Shown: positions 16,888-26,370, counted from the first letter of the stretch. The stretch: DNA of 64,000 nt from Claveliimonas sp034178805 (GCF_050314255.1 NZ_JBNPMZ010000014.1:1-64000); one strand, 5' to 3'. A program made the numbers and translations. The notes: generated by a model from the sequence alone, not told the origin.

Positions 16888-17448
16888 ATGGAATTACAGA
16901 TTCAAGACTTAGTTTCGTCAATCCGAAAAGAAGGAATTGATGTGGCTAATGCAGAAGCAGAAACAATTATTTCAGAAGCTAAGAAGAAAGCAGAAAAAAT
17001 TGTAGCAGATGCCAAGGCTGAAGCGAAGAGTATTAAAGAAACTTCAGAGAAAGAGATCGGTATTCTTAAAGAGAGCGCGGCAATCAGTGCAGAGCAGGCC
17101 AAAAGAGACGCTATGCTTGCATTTAAAACTGAGGTGAAAGCTGAATTTGAGAAGATCCTTTCTGCAAAGATTAAGGATAATCTTTCAGATGCTGCACTTG
17201 GAAAATTGATCCATGCTGTTGTGGCTGGGGAAGATGTACAGAATTATGCGGTTGAAGTTTCAGAAGTAAATGCTTCACTCAAATCAGAGTTAGCAGAAGA
17301 GATTAAGAATGGTCTTGAGATCAAACCTACAAAAGGCGTTCAGGCAGGATTCCGCCTGGCTGCGAAAGATGGTTCGGGTTACTTTGACTGTTCAGATGAA
17401 GAAATCATGAAGATGCTGATGCCATATTTCAGAAATCTTGATTTCTAG
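16888..17448 (+). CDS. V-type ATP synthase subunit E
   Basis: A 187-residue peripheral-stalk subunit. Residues 15-95 are a long Ala/Lys/Glu-rich coiled coil (NAEAETIISEAKKKAEKIVADAK), followed by a globular C-terminal domain ending in MLMPYFRNLDF, the layout of NtpE/AtpE. ATG 16888 is chosen; GTG 16879 abuts the AGGGAAG ribosome site and is too close. It is the first gene of a seven-gene operon. Confidence 0.9.
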   Translation: MELQIQDLVSSIRKEGIDVANAEAETIISEAKKKAEKIVADAKAEAKSIKETSEKEIGILKESAAISAEQAKRDAMLAFKTEVKAEFEKILSAKIKDNLSDAALGKLIHAVVAGEDVQNYAVEVSEVNASLKSELAEEIKNGLEIKPTKGVQAGFRLAAKDGSGYFDCSDEEIMKMLMPYFRNLDF

Positions 17449-17460
17449 CAGGAGGTGTCT

Positions 17461-17982
17461 ATGGCTTCATATTATTACTTGATATCGAGCCTGCCGGATC
17501 TGAAAACAGACGGGGAGATGCCGCTGACTTATGATGAGTTTCTTGGCATGTGCCAGTCAAATGTAAGCGAATCAAAATATAAGTTCTTAAAGAATCTTAC
17601 TCTTTCATCAGAAGAGGGACCGCTTGTAAAAGAATGGGCGGCTTTTTATAAGAATCTTATGAGGGAACTTAATTATCAGAGAAGTATGAATCTGGGAAAA
17701 CCTTATCTGACATCCTACGACAAGGATTCCGTTATTGCGCAGGTGGCAGGAGCTGCACTGGCTGCGAAGAATCCACTGGAAGCAGAGAAAATTTTGCTGG
17801 ATTATGAATTTGAAAATCTTGATTCATTGGTAGGCTTGCATACTTTTGATGATGTTTATTTATTTGGGTATGCTATTAAACTAAAATTGCTTGAGCGCCA
17901 GAGCTGTTTCGTTCAGAAAAAAGGACAGATGGAATTCAAACGTCTTTTTGATCAGGTACAGCAGCGCGTATATAGCTTATAA
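17461..17982 (+). CDS. DUF2764 family protein of V-ATPase operon
   Basis: A 173-residue soluble protein beginning ASYYYLISSLPDLK, the N-terminus typical of DUF2764 proteins that sit between subunits E and A in V-ATPase operons of Bacteroidetes, spirochaetes and some clostridia. AGGAGGTG at 17450-17457 favours ATG 17461 over GTG 17455. The operon has no recognisable subunit C or F gene, so a role as central-stalk socket (C-like) is plausible from position and from the opening YYYLISSLP, but this is inference. Confidence 0.8.
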   Translation: MASYYYLISSLPDLKTDGEMPLTYDEFLGMCQSNVSESKYKFLKNLTLSSEEGPLVKEWAAFYKNLMRELNYQRSMNLGKPYLTSYDKDSVIAQVAGAALAAKNPLEAEKILLDYEFENLDSLVGLHTFDDVYLFGYAIKLKLLERQSCFVQKKGQMEFKRLFDQVQQRVYSL

Positions 17983-17995
17983 CGGGAGAGAATTG

Positions 17996-19726
17996 ATGGA
18001 AACAGTAACAGGATATGTAACTGGTATTAATGGAAACCTGGCAAATGTCAGCTTCGATGGTTCAGTTCATAAAAATGAAGTTGGTTATATTCTTGTTGAT
18101 GGAAAACGTCTCAAAGGAGAGGTTATCCGAATCAACAATGGTGTTGCCAGCATGCAGATCTACGAGATGTCCAATGGTATTAAAGTTGGAGACGCTGTAG
18201 AGTTTACTGGCGAATTGATGAGTGTAGAACTTGGCCCAGGTCTGTTAACCCAGGTGTTTGACGGTCTTCAGAATCCATTACCGGATCTTGCAGAGCAGTG
18301 TGGCTTCTTCCTTGAGAGAGGTGTATATCTTGATCCTATTCCGGACAGAGAATGGGAATTTACACCATCTGTGAAGGTGGGAGATTCTGTTGAAGCGGGA
18401 GATCCTATCGGTAGTGTTCCTGAAGGATTATTTACACATGAAATTATGGTTCCATTCACACTGAAAGGTCGTGACTGGACAGTTAAATCAATCAAAGAAA
18501 AAGGCTCTTATCATGTAAGAGCGACAATTTGCGTAATCGCAAACAGCAAAGGCGAAGAGAAGGAACTTAGCATGGTTATCACACAGCCAATCAAACAGGC
18601 AGTGAAATGCTATGAGGAGAGACTTCGTCCGGACGAACCTCTTGTAACAAAGATTCGTTGTATTGATGCTTTCCTTCCTGTAGCAAAGGGTGGAACGTTC
18701 TGCGTTCCGGGACCTTTCGGTGCAGGTAAAACAGTTCTTCAGCATATGGAGGCTAAGAACGGTGAAGCAGATATCGTTATCGTAGCAGCATGTGGAGAGC
18801 GTGCAGGTGAGGTAGTAGAAATCTTAAAAGAGTTCCCGGAACTGGAGGACCCGAAGACAGGTCGTTCCCTTATGGAAAGAACAATCATTATCTGTAACAC
18901 ATCCTCTATGCCTGTAGCAGCCAGAGAGGCTTCCTGCTACACTGCTGTTACACTTGCTGAGTATTACAGACAGATGGGACTGGATGTTCTTCTTCTTGCG
19001 GATTCTACAAGCCGTTGGGCACAGGCGATGCGTGAGATGTCAGGACGTCTGGAAGAGATTCCTGGTGAGGAGGCATTCCCTGCTTATCTTGAGTCTACGA
19101 TTGCTTCTTTCTATGAGAGAGCCGGTAAAGTACGACTTAAGAATGGCAAGGTTGCATCTGTAACGATTGGTGGTACAGTATCACCTGCTGGTGGTAACTT
19201 TGAGGAACCTGTAACACAGGCAACCCTGAAGGTAGTTGGAGCATTCCACGGACTTTCCAGAGAGCGTTCTGATGCACGTAAATACCCTGCGATTCATCCG
19301 ATGGATTCCTGGTCAAAATATTCAGGTGTTGTAGATATGGGACGTATCGAAGAGGCACGCTCCATTCTCAGAAGAGGAAATGAGATCAATCAGATGATGA
19401 AGGTAGTAGGTGAGGAAGGAACATCCGCAGAGGATTATATCATCTATCAGAAAGGTGAACTTCTTGACTCCGTATACCTTCAGCAGAACTCATTCGATCC
19501 GATCGATGCAGCTTGTCCTCCGGAGAGACAGAGAGAAGAGTTCGATAAGCTTTATGATGCATTGATGAAGTCCTATGACCTGGAAGACAAGAAAGAAATC
19601 CGTGGCTTCTTCAACCAGTTGAGACAGGAGTTCCTTGACTGGCACGGTACGCAGTTCCAGACACCTGAGTACTACGAACAGGGAAAGAAGATTTCAGAAT
19701 TCTACATGTCGAAAGCAGTTGAGTAG
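17996..19726 (+). CDS. V-type ATP synthase subunit A (catalytic)
   Basis: A 576-residue catalytic subunit of the V1 headpiece. The P-loop GPFGAGKT is at residues 239-246, the catalytic Glu region CGERAGEVVEI follows, and the V-type bulge (residues 110-190) and LLADSTSRWAQAMREMSGRLEE are conserved. The frame runs upstream to 17891 inside DUF2764, but METVTGYVTG at ATG 17996 with GGGAGAG upstream is the standard start. It acts with subunit B in Na+- or H+-coupled ATP synthesis or hydrolysis at the membrane. Confidence 0.96.
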   Translation: METVTGYVTGINGNLANVSFDGSVHKNEVGYILVDGKRLKGEVIRINNGVASMQIYEMSNGIKVGDAVEFTGELMSVELGPGLLTQVFDGLQNPLPDLAEQCGFFLERGVYLDPIPDREWEFTPSVKVGDSVEAGDPIGSVPEGLFTHEIMVPFTLKGRDWTVKSIKEKGSYHVRATICVIANSKGEEKELSMVITQPIKQAVKCYEERLRPDEPLVTKIRCIDAFLPVAKGGTFCVPGPFGAGKTVLQHMEAKNGEADIVIVAACGERAGEVVEILKEFPELEDPKTGRSLMERTIIICNTSSMPVAAREASCYTAVTLAEYYRQMGLDVLLLADSTSRWAQAMREMSGRLEEIPGEEAFPAYLESTIASFYERAGKVRLKNGKVASVTIGGTVSPAGGNFEEPVTQATLKVVGAFHGLSRERSDARKYPAIHPMDSWSKYSGVVDMGRIEEARSILRRGNEINQMMKVVGEEGTSAEDYIIYQKGELLDSVYLQQNSFDPIDAACPPERQREEFDKLYDALMKSYDLEDKKEIRGFFNQLRQEFLDWHGTQFQTPEYYEQGKKISEFYMSKAVE

Positions 19727-19737
19727 GAGGTCCTAAA

Positions 19738-21033
19738 GTGCAGAAAGTATATACAAAAATAGAATCAATCGTCGGTAACGTAGTTACTGTAAGGGCCAAA
19801 GATGTCAGACTTGGCGACCTCGCTCTTGTGGGTGACAGTTACGCGACAGTTATAAAACTTGATAAAGATGTGGTATCTCTTCAGGTATTTGCAGGTGCAC
19901 AGGGGGTAGGAACCAATGATCCGATCCGCTTCCTTGGAAGACCGATGATGGTTTCCTTCTCAGAGCATTTGCTTGGACGTGTGTTTGATGGAGCAGGAGT
20001 TCCAAGAGATAATGGCCCGGCACTTACTGAAAATATGATTCCGATAGGCGGACCTTCCTTTAACCCTGCAAAACGTATTTTGCCAAAGAACATGATCCGT
20101 ACAGGTATTCCTATGATCGATGTGTTCAATACACTTGTAGAGAGCCAGAAGCTTCCGATTTTCTCTATTTCAGGTGAGCCATACAATGCTTTGCTTTCCC
20201 GTATCGCTCTTCAGGCAGAAGTAGACGTTATCGTGCTTGGAGGTATGGGTCTGAAATATGATGATTATCTTACGTTCCGTGACACCCTTGAAAAGGGTGG
20301 TGCGATGAGCCATACGGTTATGTTTATTCATACTGCAGCCGATCCAACCGTAGAGTGTACACTCGTACCGGATATGGCACTTGCTGTTGCTGAGCAGTTT
20401 GCCCTTGCGGGAAAGAAAGTACTTGTTCTTCTGACCGATATGACAAACTTTGCAGATGCACAGAAGGAAATGGCTATTACTATGGAACAGGTACCTTCTA
20501 ACCGAGGTTACCCGGGAGATCTGTACAGCTGTCTTGCATCTCGTTATGAGAAGGCTGTTGATATCGAAGGCGCCGGATCAATCACGATCCTTGGTGTTAC
20601 AACAATGCCGGGTGATGACGTAACACATCCGGTACCGGACAACACAGGTTATATTACAGAGGGTCAGTATTATTTAAAGAATGGACATATTGAGCCATTT
20701 GGATCACTTTCACGTTTGAAACAGAACGTAAACGGTAAGACAAGAAATGACCACCGTGCTCTCATGGACGGTATGATCCGTCTTTACTCTCAGTATAAGG
20801 AAGCACTTGAGAAGAAATCCATGGGATTCCTTATGAGTGAATGGGATGAGAAACTTTTGAAATACGGTGAGCTTTTCGAAACAAAATTAATGGACCTTGG
20901 TGTTAATATTCCACTTGAGGATGCACTTGACCTTGGCTGGGAAATTCTTGCAGAGTGCTTTGAGCCAAATGAAACCGGTTTGAAGACCAGTCTTCTGAAA
21001 GAAAGATGGCCGAAGAAGGATGCATTAAACTAA
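19738..21033 (+). CDS. V-type ATP synthase subunit B
   Basis: A 431-residue non-catalytic nucleotide-binding subunit. The degenerate P-loop reads SISGEPYNALLSRIA, as expected for B subunits which lack GKT, and VLVLLTDMTNFADA and VPSNRGYPGDLYS are conserved. GTG 19738 is used, with AGGAGGTCC immediately upstream. It alternates with subunit A in the V1 ring and is shorter than archaeal homologues (about 460), as in the clostridial/bacteroidal operon type. Confidence 0.95.
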   Translation: MQKVYTKIESIVGNVVTVRAKDVRLGDLALVGDSYATVIKLDKDVVSLQVFAGAQGVGTNDPIRFLGRPMMVSFSEHLLGRVFDGAGVPRDNGPALTENMIPIGGPSFNPAKRILPKNMIRTGIPMIDVFNTLVESQKLPIFSISGEPYNALLSRIALQAEVDVIVLGGMGLKYDDYLTFRDTLEKGGAMSHTVMFIHTAADPTVECTLVPDMALAVAEQFALAGKKVLVLLTDMTNFADAQKEMAITMEQVPSNRGYPGDLYSCLASRYEKAVDIEGAGSITILGVTTMPGDDVTHPVPDNTGYITEGQYYLKNGHIEPFGSLSRLKQNVNGKTRNDHRALMDGMIRLYSQYKEALEKKSMGFLMSEWDEKLLKYGELFETKLMDLGVNIPLEDALDLGWEILAECFEPNETGLKTSLLKERWPKKDALN

Positions 21034-21045
21034 AAGGAGTAGTTA

Positions 21046-21660
21046 ATGGCTATCAAACTTACAAAAAATGAGCAGAAGGTGCAGAAAGATCGCCTGAAAC
21101 AGTATCAGCGTTATCTTCCGACCCTGCAGCTTAAGAAACAGCAGCTGCAGTCGGTTATCATGAAGACAAAAGCTGAACTGGAGCAGAAGGAAGTCGAACG
21201 TGCTCAGATGATCGGAGATCTGGATGACTGGGTTGCAGTATTTGCGGAGAATGAAATCTTCGAGGATAGCAAAAAGCTTGATAATCTGGTACAGCCTGAT
21301 ACAGTCATCTGTAAGAATGAGAACATCGCGGGTGTTACGGTTCCGACATTCCAGGAACTGACATTCAAAGACATTAACTATGATGTTGACGACTATCCTT
21401 TGTGGGTTGATACTGCAATCATAAAACTCCGTGAGATTGCACGTCTGGATGCGCTGGTATCCACACTTCGCAAACAGGAGGCTCTCCTTGAGAAAGAATT
21501 ACGTTCTACATCTCAGAGAGTAAATCTGTTTGAAAAAGTTAAGATTCCGGAAGCAAAGGAAAATATCCGGATAATCGGTGTATTCCTTGGAGACCAGCAG
21601 ACAGCGGCAGTTGTTCGCGGAAAAATTTCAAAGAAAAAACTTGTGGAGGCGGCACAATGA
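21046..21660 (+). CDS. V-type ATP synthase subunit D
   Basis: A 204-residue central-shaft subunit: two long helices (residues 1-65 and 130-195; KLTKNEQKVQKDRLKQYQRYL and ALVSTLRKQEALLEKELRSTSQRVN) with the conserved NLFEKVKIPEAKENIRII turn. RBS AAAGGAG precedes ATG 21046. The stop overlaps the subunit I start by four bases (ATGA). Confidence 0.93.
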   Translation: MAIKLTKNEQKVQKDRLKQYQRYLPTLQLKKQQLQSVIMKTKAELEQKEVERAQMIGDLDDWVAVFAENEIFEDSKKLDNLVQPDTVICKNENIAGVTVPTFQELTFKDINYDVDDYPLWVDTAIIKLREIARLDALVSTLRKQEALLEKELRSTSQRVNLFEKVKIPEAKENIRIIGVFLGDQQTAAVVRGKISKKKLVEAAQ

Positions 21661-23498
21661 TAGAAAAGATGAAAATGGTCTACATCGTGTCATCTGTCTC
21701 CAAAAAAGACGAGATGCTCGATGGACTTCGAAATCTCGGAATTCTGCATCTGTCAGAAAAAAAGAGTCCGGCTCGTGCGGTGTCAGAAAGATTTACCAGT
21801 CTTTCAAAGACAGCTTCCGCATTGACGGATTATGCACCGGATAAGAAATCTAAGAACAAAGAGGAGGCTCCGATTCTTTCGGATGCTCAGTTTGAGGAAA
21901 TGTACCGCGGTGTTCTGGCAGCATTGGATAAAAAATCAGCACTTATTCAGGATATGAGTGCTGCCAATGCAGAAATCGAACGTATCAAAGCCTGGGGTGA
22001 CTTTGTACCGGGCGAATTAAAACAATTAAAAAAAGCAGGGTATGATCTTCATTTTTACCGTTTAGGCAAGAATGAGTATACGATGGCGGTGCAGGATCCG
22101 GATATCAGGATGGTCCGCCTCGCATCTGTAGACAAGATGGATACCGTTGCTGTAATAGGAACCTTGCCGGCAACCATTCCGGCAGCCGAGTTCTCCATCC
22201 CGGAGAAGGGTATAGGAGAACTGACAAAAGAGATGGAAAACGCTCAGAAGGAAATTACCGAGTGTGAAGAAGTGCTCAAAAAGGCTGCTGTATATGATTC
22301 CAGTTTCCAGGTTCAGATGCTCAAAGCTCAGAATGCGGAGAATTATTCTTCGGCAAGCGAAACTGCAGAAAATGATGAGGATTTCGTCTGGATTTCAGGA
22401 TATCTGCCTGAGGCAGATATGGATAAATTTAAAGCTGCAGCCAAAGAGAATAAATGGGCATGGGCGCAGGAGGATGTATCAGAGGAAGATTCACAGATTC
22501 CGACAAAAGTGAAATACGGAAAGGTGTCGGGATTGATCAAACCGGTATTTGATATCCTGGGAATCCTTCCCGGATACAGAGAATCAGATATTTCCCTTTG
22601 GTTCTTCCTGTTTTTCACACTGTTCTTTGCAATGATTATCGGTGATGCCGGATACGGAGTGCTTATCCTGGCCGGAACTATTGCATATGCAGCGAAATCA
22701 AAGAAATTTGATAATGTAGTTTATTTGCTATTTGTACTTTCAGTTGCGACAATTATATGGGGAGCCATTACGGGTACCTGGTTCGGTATGGAAAAGGCTA
22801 TGGATGTTCCAATCCTGAGAGCAATGGTTCTTCCTGAGTTTGCCAACTATCCGGAGTATTTTGGTGTTACAGCCCTCGAGCAGCAGAACGCTATCATGAA
22901 GTTCTCCTTCTCCATCGGGGCAATTCAGATGGCACTCGGAAGTCTGATTTCTATTAAGAAGAAGATTGGTGAGAAGAACCTGAGCTGGGTAGCAGATCTG
23001 GGATGGCTTGTGGCAATTGTTGCAATGTATTTGTTATCACTTTATCTGGTAATCGGAGAGAAGATTAATATTAAGCCGGTATTTGCACTCATTGGTGTTG
23101 CATTTGTCATGGTAGTACTCTTCGGAGGAATGGCACCGGACCGCACCATTGCACAGGGAATCAAAGCAGGCCTGGCGGATTCGTTTACCGTATTCTTAAA
23201 TACGATCAGCTGCTTTGGTAACGTAATGAGTTATATCCGTCTGTTTGCGGTAGGTATGGCAGGTCTTGCTATTTCCCAGAGCTTTAACGGAATCGCAGCA
23301 GGTTTCAAAGGACCGCTTATGATCCTTGGTGTGGTGGTCGTATTGATCGGACATGGACTTAATATTATCATGTGTTTCCTTTCAGTCGTAGTACATGGCG
23401 TCAGACTGAACGTTCTGGAGTTCTCAGGGCAGGCTGGTCTGGAGTGGACAGGAATAGCATATGAACCATTTAAAGTAAACGATAAGATAAAAAAATAG
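21657..23498 (+). CDS. V-type ATP synthase subunit I (membrane stator)
   Basis: A 613-residue stator subunit. The N-terminal half is a cytoplasmic alpha/beta and coiled-coil arm; the C-terminal half from about residue 310 has seven to eight membrane helices (WFFLFFTLFFAMIIGDAGYG, then VMSYIRLFAVGMAGLAIS with the conserved Arg needed for ion passage, and ILGVVVVLIGHGLNIIMCF). Translationally coupled to subunit D. It provides the half-channels next to the K ring. Confidence 0.95.
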   Translation: MIEKMKMVYIVSSVSKKDEMLDGLRNLGILHLSEKKSPARAVSERFTSLSKTASALTDYAPDKKSKNKEEAPILSDAQFEEMYRGVLAALDKKSALIQDMSAANAEIERIKAWGDFVPGELKQLKKAGYDLHFYRLGKNEYTMAVQDPDIRMVRLASVDKMDTVAVIGTLPATIPAAEFSIPEKGIGELTKEMENAQKEITECEEVLKKAAVYDSSFQVQMLKAQNAENYSSASETAENDEDFVWISGYLPEADMDKFKAAAKENKWAWAQEDVSEEDSQIPTKVKYGKVSGLIKPVFDILGILPGYRESDISLWFFLFFTLFFAMIIGDAGYGVLILAGTIAYAAKSKKFDNVVYLLFVLSVATIIWGAITGTWFGMEKAMDVPILRAMVLPEFANYPEYFGVTALEQQNAIMKFSFSIGAIQMALGSLISIKKKIGEKNLSWVADLGWLVAIVAMYLLSLYLVIGEKINIKPVFALIGVAFVMVVLFGGMAPDRTIAQGIKAGLADSFTVFLNTISCFGNVMSYIRLFAVGMAGLAISQSFNGIAAGFKGPLMILGVVVVLIGHGLNIIMCFLSVVVHGVRLNVLEFSGQAGLEWTGIAYEPFKVNDKIKK

Positions 23499-23519
23499 TA
23501 TTTATAAAGGAGAATGATT

Positions 23520-23954
23520 ATGAATTTAGCATTTGTTGGAATGGCAGCTGCACTTGGTTTGTCCGCTTCAGGATCAGCGTTTGGTGCAGGATTTGCCGGA
23601 ATGGCATCAGTTGGAGCATGGAAAAAATGTTATGCAAGCGGAAAACCAGCACCGTTCATTATGATCGCGTTCTCTGGTGCGCCTCTTACACAGACAATTT
23701 ATGGATTCCTTCTTATGAACTTTATTAAGTCTGCAATGGCAGGCGGTGGAGATCCGGGTCTTGCACTTGGTGTTGGTATCTTCGGAGGTCTTGCAATCGG
23801 TCTTTCCGGATTGTTCCAGGGTAAATGTGCTGCAGCAGCTGCAGACGCATTGGGAGCAACGGGAAAAGGTACGGCAAACTACTTTATCGTAGTAGGTATC
23901 GTAGAGACAGTAGCGCTCTTCACATTGGTATTTAGTTTGTTACTTTTAGGCTAA
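23520..23954 (+). CDS. V-type ATP synthase subunit K (rotor ring)
   Basis: A 144-residue proteolipid with four membrane helices (duplicated two-helix hairpin). Ion-site residues match Na+-binding NtpK: Thr-Gln in PLTQTIYGF of helix 2, Gln in GLFQGKCAAA of helix 3 and the essential Glu in GIVETVALF of helix 4; only one carboxylate per four helices, as in NtpK. This suggests Na+ coupling. ATG 23520 fits AAAGGAG at 23506-23512 better than ATG 23514. Last gene of the operon, followed by a strong terminator. Confidence 0.95.
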   Translation: MNLAFVGMAAALGLSASGSAFGAGFAGMASVGAWKKCYASGKPAPFIMIAFSGAPLTQTIYGFLLMNFIKSAMAGGGDPGLALGVGIFGGLAIGLSGLFQGKCAAAAADALGATGKGTANYFIVVGIVETVALFTLVFSLLLLG

Positions 23955-23968
23955 GAATGAATTTGAAA

Positions 23969-24010
23969 AATATCCGGTTATAGTTTGAAACTATAACCGG
24001 ATATTTTTTT
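23969..24010 (+). terminator. rho-independent terminator of V-ATPase operon
   Basis: A long perfect stem (about 17 bp) pairs ATATCCGGTTATAGTTT with its complement across a one-to-two-base turn at 23987, then eight or more T residues follow from 24003. Confidence 0.92.
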
Positions 24011-24099
24011 TGTGTATTGGACATATTAAACCTATCGTGTTAGTATGGATTCAGAAATTAAAAAACAAACATAAAATAAATAGATCGGAGGACATAGAA

Positions 24100-25404
24100 A
24101 TGGCAAATATTAAGGATTCTAAAAACTGGGGTTTTGAAACAAGACAGTTACATATTGGACAGGAGAATGCAGATCCGGCAACAGATGCAAGAGCGGTTCC
24201 GATTTACGCAACATCATCTTATGTGTTCCATAATTCACAGCATGCAGCTGACCGCTTCGGACTTCGTGATGCAGGAAATATTTACGGAAGACTGACAAAT
24301 CCGACAGAGGATGTTTTTGAACAGCGTATCGCTTCTCTGGAGGGCGGCGTGGCAGCATTGGCGGTAGCATCCGGGGCAGCAGCAATTGACTATACCATTC
24401 AGGCGCTGGCAAAAGCGGGCGAGCACATCGTTGCTTCCAAGACAATTTACGGTGGAACCTATAACTTATTAGCACATACATTACCATTAACCAATGGAAT
24501 TACAACAACATTTGTTGATCCTGAGGTGGAAGGTTCTTTTGAAGCAGCAATCCAGGAAAATACAAAAGCTCTCTATGTTGAGACTCTTGGAAACCCGAAT
24601 TCCAATCTGGTGGATCTGGAAGAACTGGCAAAAATTGCGCACAAGCATAACATTCCATTGGTGGTGGATTCCACATTTGCAACTCCGTTCCTGATCCGTC
24701 CAATTGAGTACGGCGCAGATATCGTGGTTCATTCCGCAACAAAGTTTATTGGAGGACACGGTACAGCAATTGGTGGAGTGATCATCGACAGCGGTAATTT
24801 CGACTGGAAGGCATCCGGTAAATATCCATGGGTCTCAGAAGCAAATCCAAGCTATCACGGTGTTGCATTTACCGATGCGGCAGGACCGGCAGCTTTTGTA
24901 ACCTATATCCGTGCGGTCATCCTGCGTGATACCGGAGCAACCCTTTCACCATTCCATGCATTCCTGTTCCTGCAGGGACTGGAAACACTTTCTCTCCGTG
25001 TAGAGCGTCATGTGAGCAACGCGCTGAAGATCGTGGATTACCTGTCGAATCATCCGCAGGTAGAGGCTGTACACCATCCGTCACTGGAAAGTGAACCAAG
25101 CCATGAATTATATAAGAAGTATCTGCCAAATGGAGGAGGTTCTATCTTTACATTTGAGATTAAGGGAGATGCGAAGACTGCACAGGACTTCATTGACAAT
25201 CTTGCTATCTTCTCATTGCTGGCAAATGTAGCGGATGTGAAGTCACTTGTCATCCATCCGGCAACTACCACACACAGCCAGTGTACAGAAGAAGAACTCC
25301 TGGATCAGGGAATCAAACCGAATACGATTCGTCTTTCTATCGGTATTGAGAAAGTAGAAGACCTGATTGCAGCACTGGATACAGCATTTGAGGCTGTAAA
25401 ATAG
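24100..25404 (+). CDS. metY: O-acetylhomoserine sulfhydrylase (MetY-type)
   Basis: A 434-residue PLP enzyme that makes homocysteine from O-acetylhomoserine and sulfide. It has the N-terminal ETRQLHIGQENADPATDARAVP signature of MetY, the ASGAAAIDY cofactor phosphate loop and the Schiff-base lysine in VVHSATKFIGGHGT; length and the insertion IIDSGNFDWKASGKYP fit MetY rather than the shorter MetB/MetC. Start ATG 24100 with GGAGGA upstream. I looked for an S-box or T-box in the short leader and saw none. Confidence 0.93.
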   Translation: MANIKDSKNWGFETRQLHIGQENADPATDARAVPIYATSSYVFHNSQHAADRFGLRDAGNIYGRLTNPTEDVFEQRIASLEGGVAALAVASGAAAIDYTIQALAKAGEHIVASKTIYGGTYNLLAHTLPLTNGITTTFVDPEVEGSFEAAIQENTKALYVETLGNPNSNLVDLEELAKIAHKHNIPLVVDSTFATPFLIRPIEYGADIVVHSATKFIGGHGTAIGGVIIDSGNFDWKASGKYPWVSEANPSYHGVAFTDAAGPAAFVTYIRAVILRDTGATLSPFHAFLFLQGLETLSLRVERHVSNALKIVDYLSNHPQVEAVHHPSLESEPSHELYKKYLPNGGGSIFTFEIKGDAKTAQDFIDNLAIFSLLANVADVKSLVIHPATTTHSQCTEEELLDQGIKPNTIRLSIGIEKVEDLIAALDTAFEAVK

Positions 25405-25413
25405 GGGACGATT

Positions 25414-26007
25414 ATGGACAATTATATATCCAGAGAAGACGCATTTGAACTTTTGAAAAAGTATAATCAGGACAGATTCCATCTTCAGCATGCGCTGACA
25501 GTAGAAGGTGTTATGAAATGGTATGCCACAGAGCTTGGTTACCAGGACGACGCCGAATATTGGGGAATTGTAGGCCTGCTTCACGATATTGATTTTGAAC
25601 AGTATCCTGAGCAGCACTGTATCAAGGCGCTGGAGCTTTTAAGGGAAGCGGGAGTTGGTGAGGATATCATCCATGCGGTGTGCAGTCACGGCTATGATCT
25701 TACCGTGGATGTGAAGCCGGAGCACGAGATGGAGAAAGTGCTTTACGCGGTGGATGAACTGACGGGACTGATTGGAGCCGTAGCTCTGATGCGTCCGTCA
25801 AAGAGCGTGCAGGACATGGAGGTAAAATCCGTAAAGAAAAAATACAAGAGTGCGAATTTTGCTGCCGGCTGCTCCAGAGAAGTCATCCAGAAGGGAGCCG
25901 ATATGCTGGGATGGGAGCTTGGTGATCTGATCCAGAAGACGATATATGCCATGCGATCCTGCGAGACAGAGATTCAGGAGGCGATGGATAGAATTTATTC
26001 TACATAA
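25414..26007 (+). CDS. HD domain-containing phosphohydrolase
   Basis: A 197-residue HD-superfamily protein. The metal motif appears as HLQHALTVEGVMKWYA (first His), GIVGLLHDIDFEQYP (HD) and later AVDELTGLIGAVALMRP, the usual three-part signature of HDIG proteins of this size in clostridia. Starts nine bases after metY, so probably co-transcribed; substrate unknown (nucleotide or phosphate ester is the family norm). Confidence 0.85.
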   Translation: MDNYISREDAFELLKKYNQDRFHLQHALTVEGVMKWYATELGYQDDAEYWGIVGLLHDIDFEQYPEQHCIKALELLREAGVGEDIIHAVCSHGYDLTVDVKPEHEMEKVLYAVDELTGLIGAVALMRPSKSVQDMEVKSVKKKYKSANFAAGCSREVIQKGADMLGWELGDLIQKTIYAMRSCETEIQEAMDRIYST

Positions 26008-26045
26008 AGTGTAGAAACATGAACAACGAAAGTGAAATCCAGGAA

Positions 26046-26343
26046 TTGCCATTTGTTATGGTTCTTGGCCAATCCAATGGCACAAAATACCTGAATTTTA
26101 CCATTCGTTTTATCAATCACCTATTCCAATGGTACAAAATACATGGGGTTTGCCATCCAATTTACTTCTTGGGCTAATTGATGGCAAAAAATAATCAAGT
26201 ATTACCATCTGTTTTGTTAATTCGCCAATCTAATGGTAAAAAATACTTTAAAATTGCCATCAATTCTGATTATCATCTAATTTGATGGTAAAAACAAGTT
26301 TGTAAATGCCTTCGGGAAAGCAAATCCGCCTTTTTTAATGGTA
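26046..26343. repeat. array of six 52-bp units with covarying inverted arms
   Basis: Five regular units start at 26046, 26098, 26150, 26202 and 26254 (exact 52-bp period), and a degenerate sixth begins near 26306. Each unit is TTrCCAT, 24 variable bases, ATGGyA, then an AAAATAC-like spacer. Left arms read TTGCCAT, TTACCAT, TTGCCAT, TTACCAT, TTGCCAT and right arms ATGGCA, ATGGTA, ATGGCA, ATGGTA, ATGGTA: changes in one arm are matched in the other (or leave G-U). The array fills the 400-base gap between two convergent genes and holds no ORF. Confidence 0.85.
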
Positions 26344-26370
26344 AAACGCCTGCTTTTTGTGAATAGATTA

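Noticed and set aside
23955..24099. SAM riboswitch or T-box before metY
   Set aside because: The leader is under 100 bases after a terminator and has neither the S-box core nor a T-box sequence.
26046..26343. CRISPR array
   Set aside because: The constant part is two short inverted arms plus an AT spacer, period 52, without a 24-36 base identical repeat, and no cas genes are nearby.
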